DNA from: Rhodopseudomonas julia
GTDB taxonomy: Bacteria > Pseudomonadota > Alphaproteobacteria > Rhizobiales > Afifellaceae
Assembly: GCF_030813515.1 (NCBI RefSeq)
Contig: NZ_JAUSUK010000001.1
Location: 310,001-374,000, forward strand
DNA length: 64,000 bases
Reading direction: 5' to 3'
The notes beneath the pieces are model-generated. The model saw nothing but the letters and a program-made list of their open reading frames with translations. It made no database searches and was not told where the DNA came from. Shown here one piece after another: positions 24,396-33,331 of the stretch. Position 1 is the first letter of the stretch. Each line of letters begins with the position of its first letter. The position numbers and the translations under genes were made by a program.

Positions 24396-26450
24396 GTGAC
24401 CGAACCTCAAAAAGACCCCCTCGTCCTGTTCATGCCCTCCGGGCGGCGCGGGCGCTTTGCGAAAGGCACGCCCGTTCTCGATGCGGCGCGTCAGCTCGGC
24501 GTCTATATCGAGAGCGTCTGCGGCGGGCGGGGCATCTGCGGGCGCTGTCAGATCGAGGCACAGGAAGGGCATTTCGCCAAGCACGGCATCTCCTCCGCTG
24601 CCGACCATCTCTCCGGCGTCACTGAGGCGGAAAACCGCTATTCCGAAAAGCGCGTGCTCGCCGAAGGCCGCCGCCTCTCCTGTCAGGCGCTCGTTGAAGG
24701 CGATCTCGTCGTCGACGTGCCGCAGGACGTACAGATCAACCGCCAGATCGTCCGAAAGCGTGCCGAGACGCGGGTGATCGAGCGCGATCCTGCGACCCAG
24801 CTCTGCTATGTCGAGGTCGAAGAACCCGACATGGAAAAGCCGCTCGGCGATGCCGATCGGCTCCTCCATGCGCTCGTGAAGGAATGGGGCTTTGAGAAGC
24901 CGCGCATCGCCGCTCGCCTGCTGCCGCAGATACAGAAGCTCTTGCGCGCCGGCGAGTGGAAGGTCACCTGCGCCGTCTATACCGACGGGCGGGCGGAGGC
25001 CGGCGGGCCGCTCGTGACGGCGATCTTCCCAGGCTTTCACAACGTCGGCTGCGGCCTTGCCGTGGACATCGGCTCGACGACGATCGCGGCCCACCTCACC
25101 TCTCTTCTCTCCGGCCGCACGATGGCGTCTGCCGGGGCGCCCAATCCGCAGATCCGCTTCGGCGAGGATCTGATGAGCCGTGTCTCCTATGTGATGATGA
25201 ACCCGGAAGGTCGGGTGCAGATGACCAAGGCGGTGCGCGACGCGATCGGCGTCCTCATCGCCGAGCTCGTCCAGGGCGCCGGCATCACCACCGACGACGT
25301 TCTCGAAGCGGTCTTCGTCGGCAATCCGATCATGCACCACCTCTTCCTCGGCATCGATCCGACAGAGCTCGGTGGCGCACCTTTCGCTCTCGCCGTTTCC
25401 GACGCGCTCTCCTTCGAGGCACGCGAAATCGGCCTGCCGATCAACGACGGCGCACATGTCTATATGCTGCCCTGCATCGCCGGCCATGTCGGTGCCGATG
25501 CCGCCGCGGTGACGCTGGCGGAAGGCCCTCACCGCGCCGACGAGATGACGCTCGTCGTCGATGTCGGCACCAATGCGGAGATCGTGCTCGGCAACAAGGA
25601 TCGGCTCGTCGCGGCCTCCTCGCCGACAGGACCGGCCTTCGAAGGCGCGGAGATCTCCGGCGGTCAGCGCGCCGCACCCGGCGCGATCGAGCGTGTCAGG
25701 ATCGACCGCGAGACACTGGAGCCGAAGATCAAGGTCATCGGCGGCGATGAATGGTCGAACGAAGAAGGTTTTGAGAAGGTCGCCCAGGATGTCGGCGTCA
25801 CCGGCATCTGCGGCTCCGGCATCATCGAGGTCGTGGGCGAGATGTATCTCGCCGGCATCATCGACGAGGACGGCGTCATCGACGGCAGTCTGGCGGCGAA
25901 GTCTGAGCGAATTCAGCCGACGGGCCGCACCTTCTCTTATCTCCTCTGGCGGGGCGACGAGGCCGCCAAAAGCCAGGAGATCAAAATCCTGCAGACCGAC
26001 ATCCGCGCCATCCAGCTCGCCAAGGCCGCGCTTTATGCCGGCGTGCGCCTGTTGATGGACAAGCTCGGCCTCGAACAGGTCGAGGCGATCAAGCTCGCCG
26101 GCGCCTTCGGCTCCTATATTGACCCAACCTACGCGATGGTGATCGGCCTCATCCCCGACTGCCCGATCGACAAGGTGAAGGGCGTCGGCAATGCCGCCGG
26201 CACGGGCGCGCGCATGGCCCTCCTCAACCGCTCCTACCGGCGCGAGATCGAGGAGGTCGTCAGAAGGATCGAAAAGATCGAGACGGCGATGGAGCCGCGC
26301 TTCCAGGAGCATTTCGTGGCGGCGATGGCGTTCCCGAACAAGGTCGAGGTCTTCCCGAACCTTGCCGGAACCGTCACCCTGCCGCCGCGCAAGGTGCTCG
26401 GCGGAGGCGAAGACGGACGTCCGCGCCGACGCGGCGGGCGCCGGCGCTGA
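24396..26450 (+). CDS. RACE-type corrinoid protein reactivase (2Fe-2S ferredoxin + ASKHA ATPase domain)
   Basis: 684 residues. The N-terminal 2Fe-2S ferredoxin domain (about 1-95) has ligands in ESVCGGRGICGRCQ and a distal SCQALVEGD. A linker follows, then a DUF4445/ASKHA acetate kinase-hsp70-like fold with phosphate loops LAVDIGSTTIAAHL (about 218), VVDVGTNAEIVLG (about 387) and CGSGIIEVVGEMYLAG. Such RACE/RamA-like proteins use ATP and low-potential electrons to return inactive Co(II) corrinoid to Co(I). It ends in GRPRRRGGRRR, another Arg/Gly tail. The start is GTG 24396 with a weak Shine-Dalgarno. Its presence in an otherwise aerobic gene set implies frequent cobalt oxidation. Confidence 0.93.
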   Translation: MTEPQKDPLVLFMPSGRRGRFAKGTPVLDAARQLGVYIESVCGGRGICGRCQIEAQEGHFAKHGISSAADHLSGVTEAENRYSEKRVLAEGRRLSCQALVEGDLVVDVPQDVQINRQIVRKRAETRVIERDPATQLCYVEVEEPDMEKPLGDADRLLHALVKEWGFEKPRIAARLLPQIQKLLRAGEWKVTCAVYTDGRAEAGGPLVTAIFPGFHNVGCGLAVDIGSTTIAAHLTSLLSGRTMASAGAPNPQIRFGEDLMSRVSYVMMNPEGRVQMTKAVRDAIGVLIAELVQGAGITTDDVLEAVFVGNPIMHHLFLGIDPTELGGAPFALAVSDALSFEAREIGLPINDGAHVYMLPCIAGHVGADAAAVTLAEGPHRADEMTLVVDVGTNAEIVLGNKDRLVAASSPTGPAFEGAEISGGQRAAPGAIERVRIDRETLEPKIKVIGGDEWSNEEGFEKVAQDVGVTGICGSGIIEVVGEMYLAGIIDEDGVIDGSLAAKSERIQPTGRTFSYLLWRGDEAAKSQEIKILQTDIRAIQLAKAALYAGVRLLMDKLGLEQVEAIKLAGAFGSYIDPTYAMVIGLIPDCPIDKVKGVGNAAGTGARMALLNRSYRREIEEVVRRIEKIETAMEPRFQEHFVAAMAFPNKVEVFPNLAGTVTLPPRKVLGGGEDGRPRRRGGRRR

Positions 26451-26526
26451 GCCGCCGCCCCTGCGTCTGCCCCGCGCGTGCTGAGAGGCCCGCATGCCGC
26501 GAAAGCCGGACATACGCGTCCCGTGA

Positions 26527-26547
26527 CGATGCGGCAGAGCCGCATCG
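26527..26547 (+). terminator. Hairpin after the RACE gene
   Basis: Perfect 9-bp stem CGATGCGGC/GCCGCATCG with loop AGA, in the gap between the convergent RACE and parD genes. A second, smaller stem GAGCGC-GTCA-GCGCTC lies at 26581-26596. Neither has a U-run on the plus strand, so termination is a guess. Confidence 0.45.
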
Positions 26548-26603
26548 CAGGCGACGAAATCGACTGTCTTGGAAGCGTTGGAGCGCGTCAGCGCTCTTCC
26601 GCG

Positions 26604-26792
26604 TCAGCCCTCGGCGCGGCGCGGGATCGCGTGCCGCGTCGGACCGGCCGTTTCGCGTCGCTCACGCCATTCCAGAAGAGCCTCGCGTACCACGTCGTTC
26701 ATCGATTCATAGAGACCGTCCCGAACGGCTTGCTGCAAGATCACAGCGAGCTGCGGCGGAAGAGCGATACTTATCTTCTCGATGGCACTCAT
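26604..26792 (-). CDS. ParD-like ribbon-helix-helix antitoxin without adjacent toxin
   Basis: 62 residues. The pattern KISIALPPQLAVILQQAV then SMNDVVREALLEWRER is the ParD/CopG ribbon-helix-helix followed by the first helix of the toxin-binding part. The C-terminus is short (AIPRRAEG). parE would be expected downstream on the same strand, but only 150 bp separate it from the convergent RACE gene and no parE frame is there. So it is an orphan antitoxin or a stand-alone regulator. ATG 26792 has AGGAAGG upstream; the frame starts at 26819. Confidence 0.75.
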   Translation of the reverse strand: MSAIEKISIALPPQLAVILQQAVRDGLYESMNDVVREALLEWRERRETAGPTRHAIPRRAEG

Positions 26793-27120
26793 GGCTGACT
26801 GGCCTTCCTCCAGGACCACCCTGACGCCCCGTTACGGGGGGGTCCGACCTGCACACTTAGGCGACACGCGGACGTTTACGGGCGATCATGGTGGCATTAG
26901 GGCGGATCATCGTCCGCATCGGGGCTCGGCCATTTGCCCCTGCGACAAGATTCCCGGATTTGCCCAGGAAATCTCTGGCGCGAGCCAGGACCCGACGATC
27001 AAAGACTCGGACGAAAAAAATCTTGCCGCCTTCCATAACGGAAGCAGGGCGTCGCCCAAGTGTTACCAAGGAGTTGCGAAGTCCTCGAAACTTCTTCGAA
27101 AAGACGAAACAATCGAGGGC
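26793..27120. other. Intergenic region upstream of parD
   Basis: 328 bp between the parD start and the end of the SAM methyltransferase gene. A palindrome CCCCGT-T-ACGGGG (26827-26839) lies about 35 bp upstream of parD and could be its operator. A 70-codon minus-strand frame (26857-27069) shows no family resemblance and I do not call it. The stretch is less GC-rich and looks less codon-biased than its neighbours, so it may be eroded sequence. Confidence 0.35.
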
Positions 27121-27750
27121 TCACGCCTCGCCCGCAGGCCTCCGCGCGACGATATAAGGGCCATGCGGATTCGTGCCGAAAACGCGTTCCTCGACGATCT
27201 CAAAGCCCGCTTTGCGGATCGCTTCACGCAGAGCGGTTTTCGTCAGCGCATTTGCCTTCGGGAAAAGCCCGAACGTTCGCAGCCCGAGGAACAGGGCGCG
27301 CAGCTTCAGGCTCATATCGGCAAAGCACCAGGTCTTGGCGATCATTATCCCGCCCGGCTTCAGATGCGCGTGAATTTCGGCCAGCGTAGCTTGAAGATCG
27401 TCGACCAGATGCAGCACCTGGAAGGCGCAGATCGCGTCGAAAGGCCCGCCGTCGAAGGCGCTTTGCGCATCGGCGAGGACGAAGCGCAAATTGCCCGGCG
27501 CAGGCTTCTCCTTGGCGATGCGCAGCATCTCGGGCGAGAAATCCGTCGCGATCCACTCCGCCACGAAGGGCGCAAGCCGGATTGCCGTCCCACCCGTGCC
27601 GCAGCCGATCTCCAGGACGCGGTCGGTCGGCGCAAACCGGCCCGATGCATCGGCCAGCATCGCCTCATAGGCTTCCGGATCCTTGATCGGCCGCGCCGCG
27701 TAGCGCTCGGCGATCTTGTCCCAGAAGCTCGCATGTACGGTCTTTGTCAT
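27121..27750 (-). CDS. Class I SAM-dependent methyltransferase
   Basis: 209 residues with a Rossmann-type methyltransferase fold: motif I VLEIGCGTGGTAIRLA (about residue 45), the acidic loop IATDFSPEMLRIAKEK, motif IV-like FDAICAFQVLHLVDD, and LKPGGIMIAKTWC. The C-terminal region (RTFGLFPKANALTKTALREA) is unassigned. The substrate cannot be told; small-molecule methyltransferases of this type are common. It follows soxG on the same strand after a small hairpin (43 bp gap), so it may be read through from the sarcosine oxidase operon. Confidence 0.85.
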   Translation of the reverse strand: MTKTVHASFWDKIAERYAARPIKDPEAYEAMLADASGRFAPTDRVLEIGCGTGGTAIRLAPFVAEWIATDFSPEMLRIAKEKPAPGNLRFVLADAQSAFDGGPFDAICAFQVLHLVDDLQATLAEIHAHLKPGGIMIAKTWCFADMSLKLRALFLGLRTFGLFPKANALTKTALREAIRKAGFEIVEERVFGTNPHGPYIVARRPAGEA

Positions 27751-27778
27751 CGCCTGCCCCCCGCTGCGATCACGATAT

Positions 27779-27793
27779 AGCGCCGAAGGCGCT
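27779..27793 (-). terminator. Small hairpin at the end of soxG
   Basis: AGCGCC-3-GGCGCT, overlapping the last base of the soxG stop codon. Read leftward it is followed by ATATCG. It is too weak to be a full stop, but may attenuate read-through into the SAM methyltransferase gene. Confidence 0.4.
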
Positions 27794-28488
27794 CACGTTT
27801 TCTTCGAATGCACGCTTTCGGTGAGGAAAGTTTCGTCGGCTGCCGGAACCTGCTCTGGCACGCCCCATTCGCGTCCGGCATCGGCGAGCACGCACCAAAG
27901 ATACTCCGCCATCGACCAGCGCACATAAAGGCGGAAGCGTGCGGTCTCCTCCTCTCCGTGCTCCAGCCACAGCCAGCCCTGGGCGCGCGCGAAATTGGAG
28001 CCCGCGACATGCCCGACCGGAAAGCCGCGGGGATGCAGATCGAGCGTCGTCAGCTTCATCAAGGCTTCGCGTGCCTTGCGGCCGGAGATCTCGATCGCGG
28101 TGTAATAATCGCTGACATCGACGAGCTGGTGATGCTGATCCGCAAGGCCTTTCTCAACCGCCTCGGCGAAGGCCGCAGCCTCCGCTTCCGGCACGAGCAG
28201 CAGGAACTCGTCGGGTCCGAGCCAGAAGACGACCCGTTCACCGTTGACGACGGACATGAGCGGCGCGGCCGGCAGATCGAGACCGGCCGCCTCGCGAAAC
28301 GCCTCGCTCCCGCTCGCCGGATCGAGCCGCAAAATGAACTTCCCCGCAAACGGCAATTCAGCCAGGCGAAGTGTTCCCGGAGCACCTTCCACGGGCTGGC
28401 GCAGAGCCAGCGGCGTGCGCCTCTCCGGAGGCGTCAGGCCGACGGACGGCGCTGAGCCTTCAGACGACTTCGTCGCATTCTCAGCCAT
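27793..28488 (-). CDS. soxG: Sarcosine oxidase gamma subunit
   Basis: 231-residue gamma subunit of heterotetrameric sarcosine oxidase. The N-terminal 40 residues are variable. The core matches the SoxG family: RLDPASGSEAF, VFWLGPDEFLLLVPEAEA, QHHQLVDVSDYYTAIEISG and LDLHPRGFPVG, a fold related to the GcvT/YgfZ barrel. SoxG is thought to stabilise the alpha subunit. Its ATG overlaps the soxA stop by 8 bases (28481-28488), so the two are translationally coupled. Last gene of soxBDAG. Confidence 0.95.
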   Translation of the reverse strand: MAENATKSSEGSAPSVGLTPPERRTPLALRQPVEGAPGTLRLAELPFAGKFILRLDPASGSEAFREAAGLDLPAAPLMSVVNGERVVFWLGPDEFLLLVPEAEAAAFAEAVEKGLADQHHQLVDVSDYYTAIEISGRKAREALMKLTTLDLHPRGFPVGHVAGSNFARAQGWLWLEHGEEETARFRLYVRWSMAEYLWCVLADAGREWGVPEQVPAADETFLTESVHSKKT

Positions 28489-31400
28489 GGCCGCTCTCCC
28501 GACGTACCGCCTGCGGCAGCGCGCCCTTTTCCTTCAAATCCAGGAAGTCGATCTCCGTCACGCGCACCGGCACGGTGGGCTCGCCACCGCGCGTGGCAAA
28601 AATCCGGTCACCAATCCGTCCTCCACCGCCGGAGACGAGCGCAAGCGCGATCGAACGGCCGATATTGGGGCTATAATAGCTCGACGTCACATGGCCGAGC
28701 ACCGGTACCGGCGGTTCGGGCTCGTTTCGACGCTCGACGAGGTGGGCACCTTCTTCCAGAACGAGATCGGGGTCTTCCGTCAAAATGCCGACGAGCTGGC
28801 GGCGATCCGTCCGCACCGTATCGGAGCGGAACAGCGAGCGGCGGCCGATGAAATCGCCACTCTTTTTGACGATCCAATCCATTCTGAGATCGCCGGGCGT
28901 GACCGTGCCGTCGGTATCCTGGCCGACGATGACAAAACCCTTTTCCGCACGCAGGAGATGCATCGCCTCCGTGCCATAGGGCGTGATGCCGTGTCTGGCG
29001 CCCTTCTCCATGATCTGGCGCCACATCCAGCGCCCGTGGGTCGCCGGGATATTGATCTCGTAGGAGGTCTCGCCAGTGAACGAGATGCGGAAGACGCGCA
29101 CCGGAACGCCGCCCATGGTCGCTTCGCGCCAATCCATGAACTTGAAGCGCTCGGGATCGGCATCGAAATCGTCGAGAAGCTCGGCGATCAGCGCCGGGGA
29201 TTTCGGTCCGCAGATCGAGGCGACGGCCCATTGTTCGGTGACGGAGGTGAGGAAGACTTTGAGGTCCCGCCATTCCGTCTGCAGATAATCCTCGAGCTTG
29301 GCGAGGACTGAGGCCGCGCCGCCCGTCGTCGTCGTCATGTGGAAGTGATCGTCGGCGATGCAGGCGGTCACACCGTCATCCGCGACCATCCCGTCTTCGC
29401 CGAGCATCAGCCCGTAGCGGCAGCGCCCCGGGGCGAGCTTCGACCAGGAATTGGTGTAGACGCGGTTCAGGAACTCGCGCGCATCCGGCCCCTTCACGTC
29501 GATCTTGCCGAGCGTCGAGGCGTCGAGAACACCACATTCGGTGCGCGCCGCACGCGCCTCGCGCTGCACCGCCTGGAAGAAATCCTCCCCCTCGCGCGGA
29601 TAGGCCCGCGGGCGCAGCCAATCGCCGACGGGCTCGAAAACGGCGCCGCGGCGGCGGTGCCAGCCATGCATCGGCGTCGTCCGGCGCGGGGCGAAATGCG
29701 GTCCGACATGCTGGCCGGCGATGGCCGCAAACGTCACCGGCTTATAGGGTTGGCGGAATGTCGTCGTGCCGACGGCCGGCAGCTCCTCGCCACGCTCGTT
29801 GGCGATGAAGGCAAAGGCGTTGAGATTGGCGATCTTGCCCTGGTCGTTGCCCATGCCCGTGGTGGTGTAGCGCTTGGCATGCTCCACCGCCTGATAGCCC
29901 TCTTGCAGAGCGAGCCGCAGATCCTTGGTGGTGACGTCGTCCTGAAGATCGATCCAGGCGCGGCGGCGATGCGGCGGCAAATGCGAGGGCATCTCCGGCA
30001 TCACCTTCAACTGACCCTGACCGAGCTCCACGCCATCGACGTCGGGAACCGTCACATCGCCGGAATCGAAGCCCGCCTGCGCCGCCGCTTCCACACCGGC
30101 GCGCGCACCTTCGGCCAAAACGTCGGTGAGCGCATAGGTGCCGTTGCAGGCGCCGGCCGAACGCTCTTTCTGCCAGGAGCGGCCGGGGCGGAAGGCGGCG
30201 AGCTCGGGATCGTAGCGCAGCTTGCCACGCGACTGCGAAAACAGTGCGGCATTCGGCGCAAAGCCGCCGGCAACCGCCAGAAGATCGCAACCGATATGGG
30301 AGAAGCTCGTGCCGACGCTGCCATCGCGATGCAGCGGACGCACCTCGACCTGATTGACGCGGTGGCGGCCAGAGGTGGCGACCACCGTCGAGCTCGCATG
30401 GATCGGGATGCCGAGACGTGCCGCCTCCGCCATATGCTCGCCGGAGAGATCGGAGCGCACGTCTATGATGCCGGCGATCTCCGCACCGTTGCGGGCCAGA
30501 TCGAAGGCCGTCACCCAGCCGGTATCGTTGTTGGTGAAGATCGCGGGCCTTTTGCCGGCAAGCACGCCGTAACGGTGCAGGAAGGTGCGGGCCGCACTTG
30601 CGAGCATGATGCCCGGACGGTCGTTCTCGTGGAACACGAGCGGGCGCTCCAGCGCACCGGTCGCAAGCACCACCTCCTTCGCGCGCACCCGCCACAGGCG
30701 CTGGCGCGGCAGATGGCCGAGGCGCTTCTCCTTCGGCAGATGGTCGGAGACCTTCTCCCAAAGACCGAGGAAATTGTTGCCGTAATAGCCGAAGGCGTTG
30801 GTGCGGGTGAGGATCGTCACCTCTGGCAGCGCGGCGAGCTCGTTCTGGATGTCGGCCACCCATTGCGCCGGCTGCACACCGCCCAGAGACAATCTCTCGG
30901 GATCGCGCGACAGGATGGAGCCGCCGAGCCGGTCCGTCTCTTCGACCAGGATGACACGCGCGCCGGAGCGTCCGGCGGCAAGCGCTGCCATCAGGCCGGC
31001 GGGACCCGCACCCACGACGACGACGTCGCAATGGCGGTTGACGGTCTCGTAGCGGTCGGGATCGCCCGCCTCCGGCGCACGCCCGAGGCCGGCAAAGGCG
31101 CGGATCAGCGGCTCGAACAGCGCCGTCCAGGTGCCCGGAGGGCCCTTGAAGGTCTTGTAGTAGAAGCCGGCCGGCATGAAGCGCCAGAACGGATCTAGGA
31201 TGCCGCCGATATCCGTGCCGAGAGAAGGCCAGCAATTCTGCGAGCTCGCCACCAGGCCGTCATAGATTTCCTGTTCGGCGGCCCGGGTGTTGGGATCGAA
31301 GCGCTTGGAATCGACGCCGATCGCGACAAGCCCCGCCGGATCGGCGGAGCCTGCCGCATAGATGCCGCGCGGGCGGTGATATTTGAAGGACCGCGCCACC

Positions 31401-31543
31401 ATGTGGCGGCCGTTGGCGATCAGCGCCGAGGCGAGCGTATCGCCCGGATGACCATGATAGGAAATGCCGTCATAGGTGAAACGGATGGTGCGCGAACGCT
31501 GGACGAGCCCACCCTGCGGCGTGCGGAACGGCTGCTTCGACAT
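28481..31543 (-). CDS. soxA: Sarcosine oxidase alpha subunit
   Basis: 1020-residue alpha subunit. Order: 2Fe-2S-like N-terminal domain without the cluster (residues 15-95, TIRFTYDGISYHGHPGDTLA); NAD-binding Rossmann region with VVVVGAGPAGLMAALAAGRS (about 175) and a disulfide-reductase fold; C-terminal aminomethyltransferase (GcvT-like) domain (from about 610) which binds folate and converts the imine to 5,10-methylene-THF. Typical landmarks are GVLDASTLGKIDVKGPDA and GETSYEINIPATHGRWMW. It is slightly longer than the usual ~1000. The ATG at 31543 overlaps the soxD stop by one base (TGATG); an in-frame GTG lies directly before it. Confidence 0.97.
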   Translation of the reverse strand: MSKQPFRTPQGGLVQRSRTIRFTYDGISYHGHPGDTLASALIANGRHMVARSFKYHRPRGIYAAGSADPAGLVAIGVDSKRFDPNTRAAEQEIYDGLVASSQNCWPSLGTDIGGILDPFWRFMPAGFYYKTFKGPPGTWTALFEPLIRAFAGLGRAPEAGDPDRYETVNRHCDVVVVGAGPAGLMAALAAGRSGARVILVEETDRLGGSILSRDPERLSLGGVQPAQWVADIQNELAALPEVTILTRTNAFGYYGNNFLGLWEKVSDHLPKEKRLGHLPRQRLWRVRAKEVVLATGALERPLVFHENDRPGIMLASAARTFLHRYGVLAGKRPAIFTNNDTGWVTAFDLARNGAEIAGIIDVRSDLSGEHMAEAARLGIPIHASSTVVATSGRHRVNQVEVRPLHRDGSVGTSFSHIGCDLLAVAGGFAPNAALFSQSRGKLRYDPELAAFRPGRSWQKERSAGACNGTYALTDVLAEGARAGVEAAAQAGFDSGDVTVPDVDGVELGQGQLKVMPEMPSHLPPHRRRAWIDLQDDVTTKDLRLALQEGYQAVEHAKRYTTTGMGNDQGKIANLNAFAFIANERGEELPAVGTTTFRQPYKPVTFAAIAGQHVGPHFAPRRTTPMHGWHRRRGAVFEPVGDWLRPRAYPREGEDFFQAVQREARAARTECGVLDASTLGKIDVKGPDAREFLNRVYTNSWSKLAPGRCRYGLMLGEDGMVADDGVTACIADDHFHMTTTTGGAASVLAKLEDYLQTEWRDLKVFLTSVTEQWAVASICGPKSPALIAELLDDFDADPERFKFMDWREATMGGVPVRVFRISFTGETSYEINIPATHGRWMWRQIMEKGARHGITPYGTEAMHLLRAEKGFVIVGQDTDGTVTPGDLRMDWIVKKSGDFIGRRSLFRSDTVRTDRRQLVGILTEDPDLVLEEGAHLVERRNEPEPPVPVLGHVTSSYYSPNIGRSIALALVSGGGGRIGDRIFATRGGEPTVPVRVTEIDFLDLKEKGALPQAVRRESGHG

Positions 31544-31908
31544 CACTCGGCCTCGCCCGGCTGCATCACCTTGACGGCATCATTGCCGGAGCCGATCGGC
31601 GCCTCCCCGCACGGCGTCTCGGGCAGGTTCGCCTGCACGTCCGGGGCGGTCTCGCCGATCTTGTAGACGGCAAGAATTTCGTCGGTTGCCGTGTTCCTCA
31701 GCATGTTGAAGAAACGGCGGCAGCCAGCGGAATGCACCCAGCGTTCGGCAAGAACGCCTTTCGGGTTCGACCGCATGAAGACGAAATCGGCCCACTCGGC
31801 ATCGCTCATATCCTCACGCCATTCCGGCCGGGCGATATGCGCCTCGCCGCCATAGGAGAATTCGGACTGGTCGCGCGCGCCGCAATAGGGGCAGGAGATC
31901 ACAAACAT
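31543..31908 (-). CDS. soxD: Sarcosine oxidase delta subunit
   Basis: 121-residue delta subunit. Zinc is expected to bind Cys6 and Cys9 in ISCPYCGARDQSEF plus His and Cys in RWVHSAGCRRFFNMLRNTAT. The usual delta length is about 90-100; here the C-terminus is extended by some 25 residues (DVQANLPETPCGEAPIGSGN ...), as seen in other alphaproteobacteria. It is 12 bp after soxB and coupled to soxA. Confidence 0.95.
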   Translation of the reverse strand: MFVISCPYCGARDQSEFSYGGEAHIARPEWREDMSDAEWADFVFMRSNPKGVLAERWVHSAGCRRFFNMLRNTATDEILAVYKIGETAPDVQANLPETPCGEAPIGSGNDAVKVMQPGEAE

Positions 31909-31920
31909 CGGGGCTCTCTT

Positions 31921-33171
31921 CTAGTGCGCAACGGCTGCCGCGCCGTGCTCGGCCACGAGGTTGCCGGTGACAAAGCGCTCCAGCGTGAAAGGTGCGGCGA
32001 CCGCATTCGGCTCGTCATTGGCGACGAGATCGGCCATGGCGTGACCGGATCCCGGCGTCGCCTTCCAGCCACCGGTGCCCCAGCCGCCGTCGATATAGAA
32101 GCCTTTGACCGCCGTCTTGGAAATGATCGGCGAGGCGTCCGGGCAGACATCGACGATGCCGCCCCACTGGCGCATCATCCTGACGCGCGAGACGAAGGGG
32201 AAGAGCTCGATCAACGCCGCCATCTGATGTTCGATGATGTCGAAGGAGCCGCGCTGCGTATAGGACAGATACGGATCGATGCCGGCGCCGATGACGAGCT
32301 CGCCTTTCGAGGACTGGCTCATATAGACATGCACGGCATTCGACATGACGACACATGGCAGAACCGGCTTCAAAGGTTCTGAGACGAGCGCCTGCAGCGG
32401 ATGGCTTTCGATCGGCAGGCGCAGGCCGAGCATGCCGGCGATCACCGAGGTGTGGCCGGCGGTGACACAGGCGACTTTTCCCGTGGCGATCGTGCCGCGC
32501 GTCGTACGAACGCCGGTGACGGCGCCCTTCTCCGTGTCGATGCCCGTCACCTCGCATTGCTCGATGATATCGACACCCATATCGGAGGCGGCTCGCGCAA
32601 AGCCCCAAACCACGGCATCGTGCCGGTTGACACCGCCGTCGCGCTGCAGGGTCGCGCCGATCACCGGATAACGGGCGTCCGCCGCCACCGAGATTGGCGG
32701 GCAAAAGGCCTTCACTTCCTTGGCTTCCAGCCATTCGGCCTGGACGCCGTTCAAGCGGTTCGCTTCCACGCGACGCTTCAACTGGCGCGCCTCGCCCTCG
32801 TCATGGGCGAGATTGAGAACGCCGCGATGGCTCATCATGATGTTGTAGTTGAGCTCGCGCGACAGATCCTTCCACAAGGTCAGCGCGTGATTATAAAGCG
32901 CGGCCGAAGCATCGTAGAGATAGTTGGAACGGATGATGGTGGTGTTGCGGCCGGAATTGCCGCCGCCGATCCAGCCCTTCTCCACCACGGCGATGTTGGT
33001 CATGCCGTGGAGTTTGGCGAGATAATAGGCGGTCGCGAGCCCATGGCCGCCGCCGCCGATGATCACCGCATCGTAGGAGGGTTTCGGCTCCGCTTTGCGC
33101 CACGCGGGCTGCCAGCCCTTGTGGCCGCTCAGGCCTTCGCGAATGAGGCGGACGACATTGTAGCGCTGCAT
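31921..33171 (-). CDS. soxB: Sarcosine oxidase beta subunit
   Basis: 416-residue beta subunit holding the covalent FMN and the FAD where sarcosine is oxidised. The FAD-binding dinucleotide motif is [20 protein letters not shown] (about residue 35). [16 protein letters not shown] contains the Asn/Arg region of the family, and [17 protein letters not shown] near the C-terminus lines the active site. The opening [20 protein letters not shown] is standard for SoxB. First gene of soxBDAG, divergent from marR with a 160-bp gap holding the soxB promoter. Confidence 0.97.
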   Translation of the reverse strand: MQRYNVVRLIREGLSGHKGWQPAWRKAEPKPSYDAVIIGGGGHGLATAYYLAKLHGMTNIAVVEKGWIGGGNSGRNTTIIRSNYLYDASAALYNHALTLWKDLSRELNYNIMMSHRGVLNLAHDEGEARQLKRRVEANRLNGVQAEWLEAKEVKAFCPPISVAADARYPVIGATLQRDGGVNRHDAVVWGFARAASDMGVDIIEQCEVTGIDTEKGAVTGVRTTRGTIATGKVACVTAGHTSVIAGMLGLRLPIESHPLQALVSEPLKPVLPCVVMSNAVHVYMSQSSKGELVIGAGIDPYLSYTQRGSFDIIEHQMAALIELFPFVSRVRMMRQWGGIVDVCPDASPIISKTAVKGFYIDGGWGTGGWKATPGSGHAMADLVANDEPNAVAAPFTLERFVTGNLVAEHGAAAVAH

Positions 33172-33304
33172 CAGAGCCGTTTAGCCGTCGCAGGCCTCAA
33201 GGGCAAATGCACGAGCGACGTCCGATTGTCGCTCTACGCCCTTTTCACATCCTCCGGCTAAGCCATTTGGATGAGGTACCTGTCGAACATTTCATTTGCA
33301 CATT

Positions 33305-33321
33305 ATAAGCACGCTTATTAT
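33305..33321 (+). promoter_or_regulatory. Probable MarR operator overlapping the marR promoter
   Basis: ATAAGC-AC-GCTTAT (33305-33318) is a perfect inverted repeat 14 bp upstream of the marR ATG; TATTAT (33316-33321) overlaps its right arm and could be the -10 box. This spacing is typical of MarR autorepression, with binding blocking RNA polymerase at the promoter of marR-emrA-emrB. The divergent soxB promoter starts about 130 bp away. Confidence 0.65.
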
Positions 33322-33331
33322 ATGCCCGAAC

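Noticed and set aside
23634-26513. 959-codon open frame on the minus strand
   Set aside because: It is antisense to the mtgA-like and RACE genes; composition is the usual high-GC shadow, rich in Arg, Asp, His and Glu, with no domain.
26857-27069. 70-codon minus-strand gene upstream of parD
   Set aside because: No Shine-Dalgarno, no family resemblance, and atypical composition.
29339-31198. 619-codon plus-strand frame opposite soxA
   Set aside because: Mirror frame of soxA; charged low-information sequence with no motif.
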